DNA from: an uncultured Clostridia bacterium
GTDB taxonomy: Bacteria > Bacillota > Clostridia > Christensenellales > Borkfalkiaceae
Reading direction: 5' to 3'
DNA: 64,000 bases
Assembly: GCA_949290575.1 (NCBI GenBank)
Contig: CASESJ010000001.1
Location: forward strand, 434,001-498,000
In this document: positions 42,423-50,683 of the stretch, piece by piece
How positions within the stretch are numbered: the first letter of the stretch is position 1
Layout: every line of letters starts with the position of its first letter
The notes under the pieces: model-generated
The model's input: only the letters and a program-made list of their open reading frames with translations
Databases searched by the model: none
Told to the model about the DNA's origin: nothing
Position numbers and translations under genes: made by a program

Positions 42423-43367
42423 ATGAATACTTTTGATATTTATGCAGACTCGGCAGCAAATCTCACACTGGAGATGGAACAGAAATACAACATCACCGTT
42501 ATTTCCTACGTCTGTCGGATTGACGGAAACGAAATGGCCTGCTATGTAAAAGGCAGACCTTTTTCCGAAACGGCTAAAAAGTTTTACGATGCGATGCGCG
42601 CCGGCAGCGAGACATCTACCTCCCTCGTCAACAGCGAAAAATTCTATGACGCCATCAGACCCTCGCTTGAAAATGGCAGAGACGTAATGATAATAACCAT
42701 TTCTTCAGGCGTTTCAGGCACAAACATGCAGGCAAGGCTCGCCGCCGAACAGGCAATGAAAGATTTCCCCGATAGAAAGGTTATCGTGCCCGACGTCATG
42801 AACGCTTCGCTCGGCGAAGGTCTGTTTGCCGTAAAAGCTGCGCAGATGCGCGACAGCGGCTCAACAATTGAAGAGTGCGCACAGTGGATTGAAGAAAACA
42901 AATTCAATATGCACTCTGAATTTACCGTCGGCGACCTCAAATATCTTCGCCGCGGCGGCAGAATTTCTGCAACCATGGCGATTGCAGGCACGCTTTTAAA
43001 CATCAAACCGCTTCTGAGAGCAAACGGCGAAGGCAAAATCGCTTCGGCAGGCACAGAACGCGGCAGAAAGAGAGCCCTTGCGCGCATTGCCGACACTTTC
43101 GGTCAGACTGTCATCGACCCCGCAGATCAGACTATTGCCATCTGCCACTGCGACTGCGAAGACGACGCAAATTACCTTGCCGACCTCATTCGCGAAAAGG
43201 GTGCAAAGGATATTGTCATAGAATGGTATGACATCTGCACAGGCTCTCACGCAGGTCCGGGCACCGTTGCCCTCTTCTACATGGGCGACGACCGCAGGCA
43301 GTATGACGACGACAAGGAAGGCAAAAGCAGCAAGCTTCACAACCTCATTTCGCGTTTCAAACGCTGA
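42423..43367 (+). CDS. DegV family fatty-acid-binding protein, second copy
   Basis: 314 residues. The ATG at 42423 is preferred over 42342 because the predicted start site (about 42344) falls after the earlier ATG, GGGAG precedes 42423, and the protein then begins FDIYADSAANL like other DegV proteins. Markers are SLVNSEKFYDAIRPSL, IITISSGVSGTNM, LKYLRRGGRIS and TGSHAGPGTVALFY. It is longer than the first copy at the C-terminus, with a charged tail. Two DegV proteins with different pockets could select different fatty acids for one kinase encoded elsewhere. Confidence 0.92.
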   Translation: MNTFDIYADSAANLTLEMEQKYNITVISYVCRIDGNEMACYVKGRPFSETAKKFYDAMRAGSETSTSLVNSEKFYDAIRPSLENGRDVMIITISSGVSGTNMQARLAAEQAMKDFPDRKVIVPDVMNASLGEGLFAVKAAQMRDSGSTIEECAQWIEENKFNMHSEFTVGDLKYLRRGGRISATMAIAGTLLNIKPLLRANGEGKIASAGTERGRKRALARIADTFGQTVIDPADQTIAICHCDCEDDANYLADLIREKGAKDIVIEWYDICTGSHAGPGTVALFYMGDDRRQYDDDKEGKSSKLHNLISRFKR

Positions 43368-43516
43368 TATTTGCCTACCAATCATAATTCTTGTCTTAAT
43401 CGCAGACGGAATACAACTCTTCATCGCATTATAAAAGTTTAATCGCAACGTCCGACTGACTTTCAGTTTGAAGTAAGTTTTTCCTCTCTGTGCAATGATA
43501 ATTTTTGTGGAATTTA

Positions 43517-43550
43517 AAAAGCCGCACGCATGAGCGTGCGGCTTTTATAT
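43517..43550 (+). terminator. Terminator of the second DegV gene
   Basis: Perfect 13-base-pair hairpin (43517-43529 and 43534-43546) ending in TTTT. It lies 150 bases after the stop. The 43368-43516 stretch holds no ORF or obvious signal. Confidence 0.8.
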
Positions 43551-43565
43551 TGCCCGTCAGAACGC

Positions 43566-43595
43566 GCCGCCGCACCCTTGAATGGGTGCGGCGGC
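43566..43595 (-). terminator. Terminator of the phosphatase gene
   Basis: Perfect 12-base-pair GC hairpin (43566-43577 and 43584-43595) 16 bases after the minus-strand stop at 43612. Confidence 0.65.
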
Positions 43596-43611
43596 GGTTA
43601 AATCTTATTAA

Positions 43612-44097
43612 TCAGTGAAATCTGTCATACCAGAGGGCATTGGCGTGCTCGCGCTTGATGAAGTCGAGAAAGCCTCTGCAACCTGCAAGAATACTGATGT
43701 ATGCCTTTTCGAAGTCGCGGGTATACCAGGGGTCGTCCACGTCCTCGCCGTCGGAAAAATAGCCGAGTTTATAAATCTTTTCGCCGTACTGTCCGCCCGT
43801 CATGCGCACTACGTCGCGCATATTCATATGGTCCATTACGAGTATATAATCTGCATTCTTGATATCCTTTAACGATATCATCTTTGCGCGGTGTGTAAAA
43901 TCGGTTATGCCGTGACTTTTAAGCGTCTGCGCGGCAGGATAGTAGACGGAATTGCCCTCCTCGCAGTCGGAAGTACCGAAGGAACTTATGCGGAAAGAAT
44001 GTTCCAGCCCCTCCTCTTTGCACAGTTTGCCGAACACCGCCTCCGCCATAGGCGAACGGCAGATATTGCCCAGACATACGAAAACTACGCTTATCAT
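43612..44097 (-). CDS. Low-molecular-weight protein-tyrosine-phosphatase
   Basis: 161 residues. The ATG at 44097 overlaps the stop of the LOG gene (TGATG). The longer frame upstream is not phosphatase-like. The active-site loop VFVCLGNICRSPMAEAVF has Cys and Arg in the C-x5-R pattern, and the general-acid region is VDDPWYTRDF. Bacterial members dephosphorylate tyrosine kinases, often those of capsule synthesis, or arginine-phosphorylated proteins. The active-site residue after CLGN is Ile rather than Thr, which favours tyrosine specificity. Confidence 0.92.
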   Translation of the reverse strand: MISVVFVCLGNICRSPMAEAVFGKLCKEEGLEHSFRISSFGTSDCEEGNSVYYPAAQTLKSHGITDFTHRAKMISLKDIKNADYILVMDHMNMRDVVRMTGGQYGEKIYKLGYFSDGEDVDDPWYTRDFEKAYISILAGCRGFLDFIKREHANALWYDRFH

Positions 44098-44681
44098 CAG
44101 TCGCCCAACTTGAGTTTCTGCCAGGGCGTGCCGTCGGGGGTGTAACTTTCGAGATACTTTATCACGTCGTCTATGCTGTCGAGATTTATATAGAGGTGAC
44201 GGCACTCCTCAGTTATGAATTTGCGCTTATATGCCGTCTCCATAAAGATTTCCATGCCGTCGTAATACCCGTCTATATCGAGTATGACTATCGCCTTGTC
44301 GTGCTGATTGAGCTGTTTTAAAGTGAGTACTTCGAACAGCTCTTCAAACGTGCCGACGCCGCCGGGAACGACGACGAATGCGTCCGCCTCGTCCTCCATT
44401 ATAGCCTTTCTTTCGCGCATTGTGTCTGTATAAGTTATCTTGTCGCACTTATCGTAAAGCTGCTCTATTCCCTCTTCTTTGAAGAAAGAAGGGACTACTC
44501 CGTAGATATATCCGCCGCCGCGCTTGAAACCTCTCGCTGCTGCGCCCATAAGTCCCGTGCCGCCCGCGCCGAACACGAGCGAATGCCCGCGCCGTGCAAG
44601 CTTTTCGCCCAGCTTTTCGACCGTTTCGATATAAATTTTGTCTATGTGTGCGCTGGACGCACCGAATACGCATACTTTCAT
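44097..44681 (-). CDS. LOG family protein (TIGR00730, nucleoside-monophosphate phosphoribohydrolase)
   Basis: 194 residues from the ATG at 44681. Family motifs are FGAGGTGLMGAAARGF and the PGGVGTFEELFE signature with the catalytic Glu. LOG enzymes cut the base from AMP or cytokinin nucleotides. In bacteria they serve nucleotide turnover. The start MKVCVFGASSAHID is standard. It overlaps the phosphatase gene, so the two form an operon with promoter at 44719-44747. Confidence 0.92.
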   Translation of the reverse strand: MKVCVFGASSAHIDKIYIETVEKLGEKLARRGHSLVFGAGGTGLMGAAARGFKRGGGYIYGVVPSFFKEEGIEQLYDKCDKITYTDTMRERKAIMEDEADAFVVVPGGVGTFEELFEVLTLKQLNQHDKAIVILDIDGYYDGMEIFMETAYKRKFITEECRHLYINLDSIDDVIKYLESYTPDGTPWQKLKLGD

Positions 44682-44718
44682 AACATTACCATTCCTTAAT
44701 CTGTTTACGATATATACT

Positions 44719-44747
44719 AATATACTCCAAAATGCCCGCTTTGTCAA
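44719..44747 (-). promoter_or_regulatory. Promoter of the LOG-phosphatase operon
   Basis: Minus strand TTGACA (44742-44747), 17-base spacer, TATATT (44719-44724). Confidence 0.85.
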
Positions 44748-44853
44748 TATGCAAGGCATTTTACGCTTATTTTATGTATGTTTTATGACATTTATTATGC
44801 TTTTCGTGTAAAAGAATTATGTCATTCCGCTGCCTGACGCAAAAATAAACCAA

Positions 44854-44886
44854 AGCGGCGCGGCGGAAATTTTCCGCCGCGCCGCT
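44854..44886 (-). terminator. Terminator of the alpha/beta hydrolase gene
   Basis: Perfect 16-base-pair hairpin (44854-44869 and 44871-44886) followed on the minus strand by T-rich sequence. Confidence 0.85.
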
Positions 44887-44916
44887 TACAAACTGTTTAT
44901 CTGAATTTTTATATTG

Positions 44917-45927
44917 TCAGTGACTGTCGATAAAGAAAGTTATCTGTCTCATCACGTCCTCATCCTCGCGGGTGGCGGCGACGAAGTCGAAATTTTCGAA
45001 ATACTTCTTTCTCTCCTCGGCAGAGGCAAAGCGCGAGGGCGAAAGCGCGGCAAGCAGTTCATCCGTCAGCTCCTGCGCCTCCTTTGTGATATAGACGTTA
45101 TGTCCCTTGCCCTCGTAAATTATACTCTGAATATTGACGCCCTTTGCCGTATTCGCGGGCGTGTTGCCCGCCTCAATGGTGGTATCGTTTGTGCCGTATG
45201 CAAGAAATGCGGGCGCGCCGCTCTTCTCTATGCATGACGACGCGTTCGAATTGCCCTTAAACCCGAATTTGCAGACGTTTATGATATACCAGAAGGGTCG
45301 GCAGAGCGAAGCAAGAAAGCCGCCCATGACCTTTGCCGAGCTGTCAGACATTATGCGCACTGGCGTATTGAAACCCGACAGCGCGACGACGCCTTCGACG
45401 GCGACATATCTGCTTGCGCAGAGTGCGGCATACGCACCCCAGCTGTGACCGACGAGATATACGGGCTTATCCTTTAAATCTTCGCACCGCTTTACTGCGA
45501 TATATGCAGCTATTGCGCACTCGGCATTGGCATAAAAACCGCATGCATTTTTGCCCTCGGACTGTCCGCAGCCTATGCTGTCGTAGGCGACGACCGCATA
45601 GCCGTAATTGGACAGAGCCGCAATCTCCGTCATATAAGCCGCGTGACCCGCGCCCATGCCGTGACAGAAGATTACAAGCTTTTTGCAGTCCTTCACGGGC
45701 GTCTTATAATAGAGTGCGGCAAACAGATTTTTGCCCCTATAACTCGCCTCGATTTTGCGACTTTCAAGGCTGAAATCTTCAGCCGAAAAGTACTTTAAAT
45801 TGACGTTTCTGTTCTGACGTCTGCCGAACACAAGTCTGTCGGCATACAGAGCGAGCGCAAGTATTATTGCAATTATGAGAACAACAGTCGCGCATATGAC
45901 TATTATAGCAATTTCATTCCATTCCAT
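44917..45927 (-). CDS. Membrane-anchored alpha/beta hydrolase
   Basis: 336 residues from the ATG at 45927. An N-terminal helix (about 5-30) leads to a serine hydrolase domain. Visible are the oxyanion strand VIFCHGMGAGHAAYM, the nucleophile elbow GHSWGAYAAL (Ser) and YGTNDTTIE with the Asp; the His is in EGKGHNVYIT. It may be an esterase or lipase-like protein acting at the membrane. The substrate is unknown. It follows the DUF3267 gene across a 53-base gap with a hairpin and has no clear ribosome site or promoter. Confidence 0.85.
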   Translation of the reverse strand: MEWNEIAIIVICATVVLIIAIILALALYADRLVFGRRQNRNVNLKYFSAEDFSLESRKIEASYRGKNLFAALYYKTPVKDCKKLVIFCHGMGAGHAAYMTEIAALSNYGYAVVAYDSIGCGQSEGKNACGFYANAECAIAAYIAVKRCEDLKDKPVYLVGHSWGAYAALCASRYVAVEGVVALSGFNTPVRIMSDSSAKVMGGFLASLCRPFWYIINVCKFGFKGNSNASSCIEKSGAPAFLAYGTNDTTIEAGNTPANTAKGVNIQSIIYEGKGHNVYITKEAQELTDELLAALSPSRFASAEERKKYFENFDFVAATREDEDVMRQITFFIDSH

Positions 45928-45939
45928 ATCAATATTTGC

Positions 45940-45964
45940 GGGCGGACGCGACACGCGTCCGCCC
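45940..45964 (-). terminator. Hairpin between the DUF3267 gene and the hydrolase
   Basis: Perfect 11-base-pair GC hairpin (45940-45950 and 45954-45964) with a 3-base loop and no T-tract. It may attenuate transcription into the hydrolase gene. Confidence 0.5.
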
Positions 45965-45980
45965 GTTAATTTATCTTAAT

Positions 45981-46571
45981 TCAGTTACCTGCGGGTACGT
46001 AGAACTCCTGTCCGGGTCCGGTATCGCGCATGAGAAGTTTTTTGTCCTTCAACTTTGCGCAAAGCAGTATGAACGTGTACAAATCGCCCACACAGCCTCC
46101 GAAATGCAGACCGAGTATTGTTACTGTTACTGCATAGTACGCCGCATTGAAAAAATACAGCCATGCCGCCAATACCGAAAACAGTACCGAAAAGACTGCA
46201 AACGGAGCAATGAGGGCAATTAAAGCCGTTCTGCGCGTAACGTATATATCGGGGACGCCGCAGAATGCCACGCTCAGGGTAAGACCGAAAACGAGTTTTC
46301 TGCCCGTAAGCACCTTATACGCAATGCCGTGAACGAGCTCATGCGCAACGAAGTAAACTAAAAGACATACAACGAAAACTATTAGAACAATATAGTCCGC
46401 GCTGAACCGTTCCCTTATATTTACGCACAGCAGGCAGGGCAGAATTACCGCCAGAGCCATAACGAGACCGACGACGTTCATTGCAACCGCCGTCCTGCCC
46501 TTTTTGGCGTCTATGCAGAAAACCTGAACATAGCCTTGCGGCAACTCGGTACAGAAATTATCCGACTTCAT
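45981..46571 (-). CDS. DUF3267-type membrane protein with HExxH motif
   Basis: 196 residues with four or five hydrophobic helices. The second helix carries AHELVHGIAY, a HExxH zinc-protease signature found in DUF3267 and other site-2-like membrane peptidases. A second ligand may lie near FGGCVGDLYTF. It could be a small intramembrane or membrane-bound metalloprotease. The substrate is unknown. The start codon overlaps the pgi stop (TGATG), so it is translated with pgi, although the functions seem unrelated. Confidence 0.8.
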   Translation of the reverse strand: MKSDNFCTELPQGYVQVFCIDAKKGRTAVAMNVVGLVMALAVILPCLLCVNIRERFSADYIVLIVFVVCLLVYFVAHELVHGIAYKVLTGRKLVFGLTLSVAFCGVPDIYVTRRTALIALIAPFAVFSVLFSVLAAWLYFFNAAYYAVTVTILGLHFGGCVGDLYTFILLCAKLKDKKLLMRDTGPGQEFYVPAGN

Positions 46572-48007
46572 CAGACAATGTATTTATCGTCTGCCTGAGG
46601 AGCTGCATCTATTTCCTTCTTCTTCTCTTCGTAACCCTTCTTGCCGAGCAGAGCAAAAGTTGCCTTTTTGCCGTTTTCTACGCCGGGCTGGTTGAAGGTG
46701 TTGATGTTGAGCATTGCACCAGTATATGCCGTCTGCAATTCGAGGAGGAACATGAGCTGTCCGAGCGTGAACGCATTGACCTGAGGCATATTTATGGTGT
46801 AGTTCATTCTGCCTGCAACCATGAGAGCGTATGCCGTTGCCTTATTCTCTGCCTGAATGAGTTCCTGCATGGTGTGTCCGCCGAGGAAGCCTACGTCGGG
46901 AATTTCTTCGCAGCCGTGAGGTATGGGCATTGGTGTTGCGTATTCGCCTACCGAAATGAAGGTTATGACTTTATCGAAGGGACCTTCGGTATACAGCTGA
47001 ACCTGCGAATGCTGGTCGGTTACGCCCAGGCTCTTTACGGGAGTTGTGCCCGCGTTTACGGTGTTGCCGTCGTAGTCGACCGCCTTGCCGAGAGATTCTG
47101 CCCAGAGCTGGCAATACCAGTCAGCCATGAGCTTTAAGTTATCCGAATAGGGCATCAGAACGTTGATGTTCTTGCCCTCTTTCATCGTTATATACTGCAA
47201 AGTCGCGCAGGCGAGCGCGGGGTTCTTTGCTATCGAGGGCTTGGAGCACAGGCTGTCCATGTAAGCCGCGCCCGCAAGCATGCCCTTTATGTCTATGCCG
47301 AGTACAGCCGCGGGAAGAAGTCCCACGGGGCAGAGTTCGGAAAATCTTCCGCCTACGCCGTCGGGAAGAACGTACTTTTTAATCTTTCCGCCGAGAGCAT
47401 CGTCAATCTTTAAAAGGTTGCCGCGTGCCGCGTCGGTGGTGAATATCATATTTTCTGCAATATCTACGCCCTTGCTCTTCAGAATATCGGCGATTATCAG
47501 ATACTGCGTCATCGTTTCGGACGTCGCGCCCGACTTGGAAATTACGTTGAAACAGGTCTTTTCAGGCTCGATAACGTCCAGAAGCGCAGCCATGCGAACG
47601 GGGTCGACGTTGTCTTCAACATAGAACTTGGGTCCCTTGCGCTTGGAAGGAGCAAGTTCGTTATAGTGCAGGTGGCAGAGCGCATTGAACGCCATTATGG
47701 GTCCGAGTGCCGAGCCGCCTATGCCGAGTACTACAAAGTACTTGAATTTTTTTCTTATCGTCTTAGCAGTAGCAAGTATATCTGCAACTATTGCGTCCTG
47801 ATTGTAGGGCAACTCCGTCCAACCCATGTAGAGGTCGTCTCTGCCGCGGTTAGCTTTTACATATTCGAAAGCTTCCTCCGCCTTGCCCTTCATCGCCTTG
47901 AGCTGGCTGTCCTTAATGCCCTTTTCGCCCAGAGCGGTCGACATCATATAGTTGTAGTCTACGGTAACGCGCATCGCGTTGCGCCATTCCTTGGTTTTGT
48001 ATGCCAT
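46571..48007 (-). CDS. pgi: Glucose-6-phosphate isomerase
   Basis: 478 residues from the ATG at 48007 with GGAGG upstream. Interconverts glucose 6-phosphate and fructose 6-phosphate. Family signatures are GIGGSALGPIMAF (near 92), the VISKSGATSETMTQ block (about 165), DGVGGRFSELCPVGLLP (the P_GLUCOSE_ISOMERASE pattern) and the catalytic GHTMQELIQAENKATAY region. Full length. It heads an operon with the DUF3267 and hydrolase genes and supplies the upper part of the glycolysis served by pgk-tpiA-gpmI at the other end of the window. Confidence 0.95.
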   Translation of the reverse strand: MAYKTKEWRNAMRVTVDYNYMMSTALGEKGIKDSQLKAMKGKAEEAFEYVKANRGRDDLYMGWTELPYNQDAIVADILATAKTIRKKFKYFVVLGIGGSALGPIMAFNALCHLHYNELAPSKRKGPKFYVEDNVDPVRMAALLDVIEPEKTCFNVISKSGATSETMTQYLIIADILKSKGVDIAENMIFTTDAARGNLLKIDDALGGKIKKYVLPDGVGGRFSELCPVGLLPAAVLGIDIKGMLAGAAYMDSLCSKPSIAKNPALACATLQYITMKEGKNINVLMPYSDNLKLMADWYCQLWAESLGKAVDYDGNTVNAGTTPVKSLGVTDQHSQVQLYTEGPFDKVITFISVGEYATPMPIPHGCEEIPDVGFLGGHTMQELIQAENKATAYALMVAGRMNYTINMPQVNAFTLGQLMFLLELQTAYTGAMLNINTFNQPGVENGKKATFALLGKKGYEEKKKEIDAAPQADDKYIV

Positions 48008-48052
48008 ATTTTCCCTCCGAAAAATTGCGGTACTCCGCTTCATTACTTTTAA

Positions 48053-48081
48053 ATTATATAACATATGCGCCGTTTAGTCAA
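48053..48081 (-). promoter_or_regulatory. Promoter of pgi
   Basis: Minus strand TTGACT (48076-48081), 17-base spacer, TATAAT (48053-48058). Confidence 0.85.
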
Positions 48082-48161
48082 TATGCATTTTCAAATTTGC
48101 TTGCATAAACACCTTTATTCGGCGCAAATCACTGAATTTGTCGCAAATCATTAAAAAGTAC

Positions 48162-48190
48162 TTGCACAAACTATTGTTTGAGTATACAAT
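48162..48190 (+). promoter_or_regulatory. Promoter of the Dda/RecD-like helicase gene, leaderless
   Basis: TACAAT (48185-48190) lies six bases before the ATG at 48197, so the A of the ATG falls at the expected +1. The -35 is weak (TTGCAC at 48162-48167, 17-base spacer). Confidence 0.55.
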
Positions 48191-48196
48191 AATTGT

Positions 48197-49411
48197 ATGT
48201 CGTTCATGCTTACGCCCGAACAAGTCGAGGCTGAAAACTCAATAGCCGACTGGTTTTACCGCTCCACCCGCCCCACCTTTGTGCTTACGGGCTACGCGGG
48301 GACGGGAAAAACTTCGCTGATAAAGCACGCCGTATGCGAAAAGCTCTCGCTCGTTCCCGACGTAAGCGCGGCTTTCGTCACGCCTACGGGCAAGGCGGCC
48401 ACCGTTCTCATTAAAAAAGGCATTCCCGCCTGCACGGTGCACAGACTTATCTATCAATCCTTTACCGAAGAGACCGAAATGCTGCTCAACGGCAAAAAAA
48501 TCAAGGTGGAAAAACTTTCCTTCCGCCGCAGAGAGAGTATCGACAGCGGCATAAAACTCATTGTGCTCGACGAAGCGAGCATGGTTTCGGACGAGGTCAT
48601 ATACGACATACTAAATTTCGGCGTGAAAGTTCTTTTGTGCGGCGATAACTGTCAGCTGCCGCCCGTCGAGGGTCTGAATTCCTTTCTTACCATACCCGAT
48701 TTCAGTTTAAAATCTATTGTCCGCCAGGCGCAGGACAACCCTATAATACAGTTATCTGTCTATGCGCGCGAGGGCAAGCACATACCCTACGGAAACTACG
48801 GAAATAAGGCGTTCGTGCTCAACAGACGCAACTTTACGGGCGAAAGAAGAAAGAAACTGCTCGTGCGGGCAGAACAGATTATCTGCGGACTTAACAAGAC
48901 GAGGACTAAAATCAACGACGAAGTCAGAGCAGCTTTAGGTTATTCGGGTCTGCCTAAGGACGGCGAAAAGCTTATATGCACGGTCAACAACTGGGAGCAG
49001 TACATTGACAGCGAGATGAAGTTCAACTTAGTCAACGGCATTATAGGAAGAGCCATAGAGCCATTTTACGACGAAGGCAATTTTATGGGCTTTACGCAGT
49101 TTTTACCCGACTTTCTGGACGAAAAGTGCCCCGAAGCCCTGCCGTTTGACGCTGGAATTTTTATGAACGGCGAGTACAGATACCGTCACGGCGACTACTT
49201 TGAAAAGTTCGACGAAGATGGCAACGCGACGGGCGCGTTCACATTGAACAGATTTGAATACGCCTATTGCATATCCTGCCACAAGGCGCAGGGCTCGGAA
49301 TTTGAAAGCGTGATAGTCTTTGACGAGAGCTATGCATTCAAAGAGGACGCCGCACGCTGGCTGTACACCGCCATTACGAGAGCAAAGGACAGACTTATCA
49401 TAGTGAGGTAA
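48197..49411 (+). CDS. RecD/Dda-like superfamily 1 DNA helicase
   Basis: 404 residues, much shorter than RecD2 (about 730), lacking its N-terminal region. Motifs in order: Q-like LTPEQVEAENSI, Walker A GYAGTGKTS (near 34), motif Ia TPTGKAA, Walker B LIVLDEASMVSDE, motif III LLCGDNCQLPPV, and near the C-terminus ISCHKAQGSEFE and YTAITRAKDRL. Size and order resemble phage T4 Dda, a 5'-3' helicase. A role in repair or restart of replication is likely but not shown. No phage genes are nearby. No ribosome site precedes the ATG. Confidence 0.9.
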   Translation: MSFMLTPEQVEAENSIADWFYRSTRPTFVLTGYAGTGKTSLIKHAVCEKLSLVPDVSAAFVTPTGKAATVLIKKGIPACTVHRLIYQSFTEETEMLLNGKKIKVEKLSFRRRESIDSGIKLIVLDEASMVSDEVIYDILNFGVKVLLCGDNCQLPPVEGLNSFLTIPDFSLKSIVRQAQDNPIIQLSVYAREGKHIPYGNYGNKAFVLNRRNFTGERRKKLLVRAEQIICGLNKTRTKINDEVRAALGYSGLPKDGEKLICTVNNWEQYIDSEMKFNLVNGIIGRAIEPFYDEGNFMGFTQFLPDFLDEKCPEALPFDAGIFMNGEYRYRHGDYFEKFDEDGNATGAFTLNRFEYAYCISCHKAQGSEFESVIVFDESYAFKEDAARWLYTAITRAKDRLIIVR

Positions 49412-49558
49412 TCTTTTCTTGCGATAAAAAATCGCGCTTGCAAAGGCTGTATGCCCCCGTCAGCAACAGCCGGCTCTCCGCGCAGGGCGCAGAATATATT
49501 TTTAAACCTCTGTCTTTCAACAGGCGCACTTAAATCAGATATAATTTTCAATAATTTC

Positions 49559-49587
49559 AGCCGACTTTTATAATCGGCTTTTTTTTA
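49559..49587 (+). terminator. Terminator downstream of the helicase gene
   Basis: Six-base-pair hairpin (49559-49564 and 49574-49579) followed by eight T residues. It would give the helicase mRNA a 150-base 3' region or end a small RNA. Confidence 0.8.
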
Positions 49588-49688
49588 TATAACTTTAAAA
49601 TATGCACACATTCACACCTGTTCTTCTGCACAACTTATAATTTTTCGCAATTTCGCCCCTTACTTTCCTTATCGTTTGGCAAAATTTA

Positions 49689-49724
49689 TTGTATTATCTG
49701 TATATATTGTATTATTTGTATTAT
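49689..49724. repeat. Three direct copies of a 9-base AT repeat
   Basis: TTGTATTAT occurs at 49689, 49707 and 49716, the last two head to tail. The copies sit in AT-rich noncoding DNA. Confidence 0.6.
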
Positions 49725-49769
49725 GTAACTGTATTAATTTTGCGGCAATATATGACTTTTTAAGCAAAA

Positions 49770-49800
49770 ATGCATGGCGGGCGCACACCGTGCGCCCGCC
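49770..49800 (-). terminator. Terminator of the DeoC-like gene
   Basis: Perfect 11-base-pair GC hairpin (49776-49786 and 49790-49800) followed on the minus strand after a few bases by TTTTT. It lies about 90 bases after the stop. Confidence 0.7.
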
Positions 49801-49891
49801 TTACTGTTAAGAATTATTCAACTTGTTCAAACTGAAAAGTTGCGACAAAGACAGACATTGACTGAAATTTCAGAGAATTTAAGCCCTGTAA

Positions 49892-50620
49892 TCAGTTCTG
49901 GGCTTCGGCAAGCATCGCGCTGCAGAGCTCCGTCGCGCTTTTGCAACTGACGAGTGCCGCCCCCATAGTCATTGCAGTTTCAGCGTCGCTCTCGCTGTGC
50001 GCGTCGCATTTTATGAGGCACTTATCCTTGACCGCATCCTTTACCGCTGAAATGAAGGGCGGCGTGCACTCTGTAAGCCTTATTACATTCACACCGTTTT
50101 CGGCAGCGCACGAACACGCCCGAAGAATTTCGCGCTCGGAGAGCCGGGAACAGTCAAATAACAGTCTGAGAGCCATTGGTCTGACCGCCTTTGCAAGTTT
50201 TTTGCATTCGCGCTTGAAGTAAGCCATGTTGCCCTCTTTGAGGACGGCATACGGAACGCTGACTTCAACCTCGTCAACGCCGTCCCTGACGGCGCGCTTG
50301 ACCGCCTGTGCCTTGACTTCGGTTACGTCGCTGCCGTGAGGATAGGAAATTGCGGCGACAAGCGAACACTGCGGGTCGTTGCCGAGAAACCCCACGCAAG
50401 CTTTCACATATGCAGGCAACACGACTATGCCGCCCATGCGCAACCTGTCGCCGTCGCGGCAGAGCTGTTTCAGAGCCGATTTTTCAATTGTCGGCGAAAG
50501 ACAATCGCACTCGATTTTTGAAATTTTTGCCTGCGTCTGCTCGATAAACTTCAGACGTTTGAACTCTTCAAATTGTTTCTGTTCTTCCGACGACATTTCG
50601 TCGGTTGTGATATTCTGCAT
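49892..50620 (-). CDS. DeoC-like aldolase-fold protein with altered active site
   Basis: 242 residues from the ATG at 50620 (GGGGTG upstream). The fold blocks of deoxyribose-phosphate aldolase are present: KIECDCLSPTIEKSALKQL, VLPAYVKAC, AISYPHGSDVTEVKAQAVKRAV, DEVEVSVPYAVLKEG and AMTMGA. The Schiff-base lysine of the FIKTSTG motif is replaced: the aligned segment is VIRLTEC with Arg181. The second active-site lysine (IKCD, Lys204) is kept, but GGIRT is replaced by AHSES. Ordinary aldolase activity is therefore doubtful. A 45-residue N-terminal region rich in Glu and Gln is extra. Function unknown. Confidence 0.8.
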   Translation of the reverse strand: MQNITTDEMSSEEQKQFEEFKRLKFIEQTQAKISKIECDCLSPTIEKSALKQLCRDGDRLRMGGIVVLPAYVKACVGFLGNDPQCSLVAAISYPHGSDVTEVKAQAVKRAVRDGVDEVEVSVPYAVLKEGNMAYFKRECKKLAKAVRPMALRLLFDCSRLSEREILRACSCAAENGVNVIRLTECTPPFISAVKDAVKDKCLIKCDAHSESDAETAMTMGAALVSCKSATELCSAMLAEAQN

Positions 50621-50652
50621 AAAAACACCCCGTTTTACTAAATTTTCCAAAA

Positions 50653-50673
50653 TAATGCGCTCTTTGCGCATTA
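50653..50673. promoter_or_regulatory. Palindrome between the DeoC-like gene and a divergent small membrane protein
   Basis: Perfect 8-base-pair inverted repeat TAATGCGC/GCGCATTA with a 5-base spacer, centred in the 63-base divergent gap. The size and place fit a dimeric regulator's operator. Confidence 0.5.
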
Positions 50674-50683
50674 CTATGTATAT

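Larger units (their letters stand above)
49412..49891. other. 480-base noncoding region between the helicase and the DeoC-like gene
   Basis: No convincing ORF. It holds a small hairpin with GCGAT/ATCGC arms just after the helicase (about 49430-49445), a plus-strand terminator (49559-49587), three copies of TTGTATTAT (49689-49697, 49707-49715, 49716-49724) in a very AT-rich stretch, and a minus-strand terminator (49770-49800). The middle 180 bases are unexplained. Confidence 0.6.
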
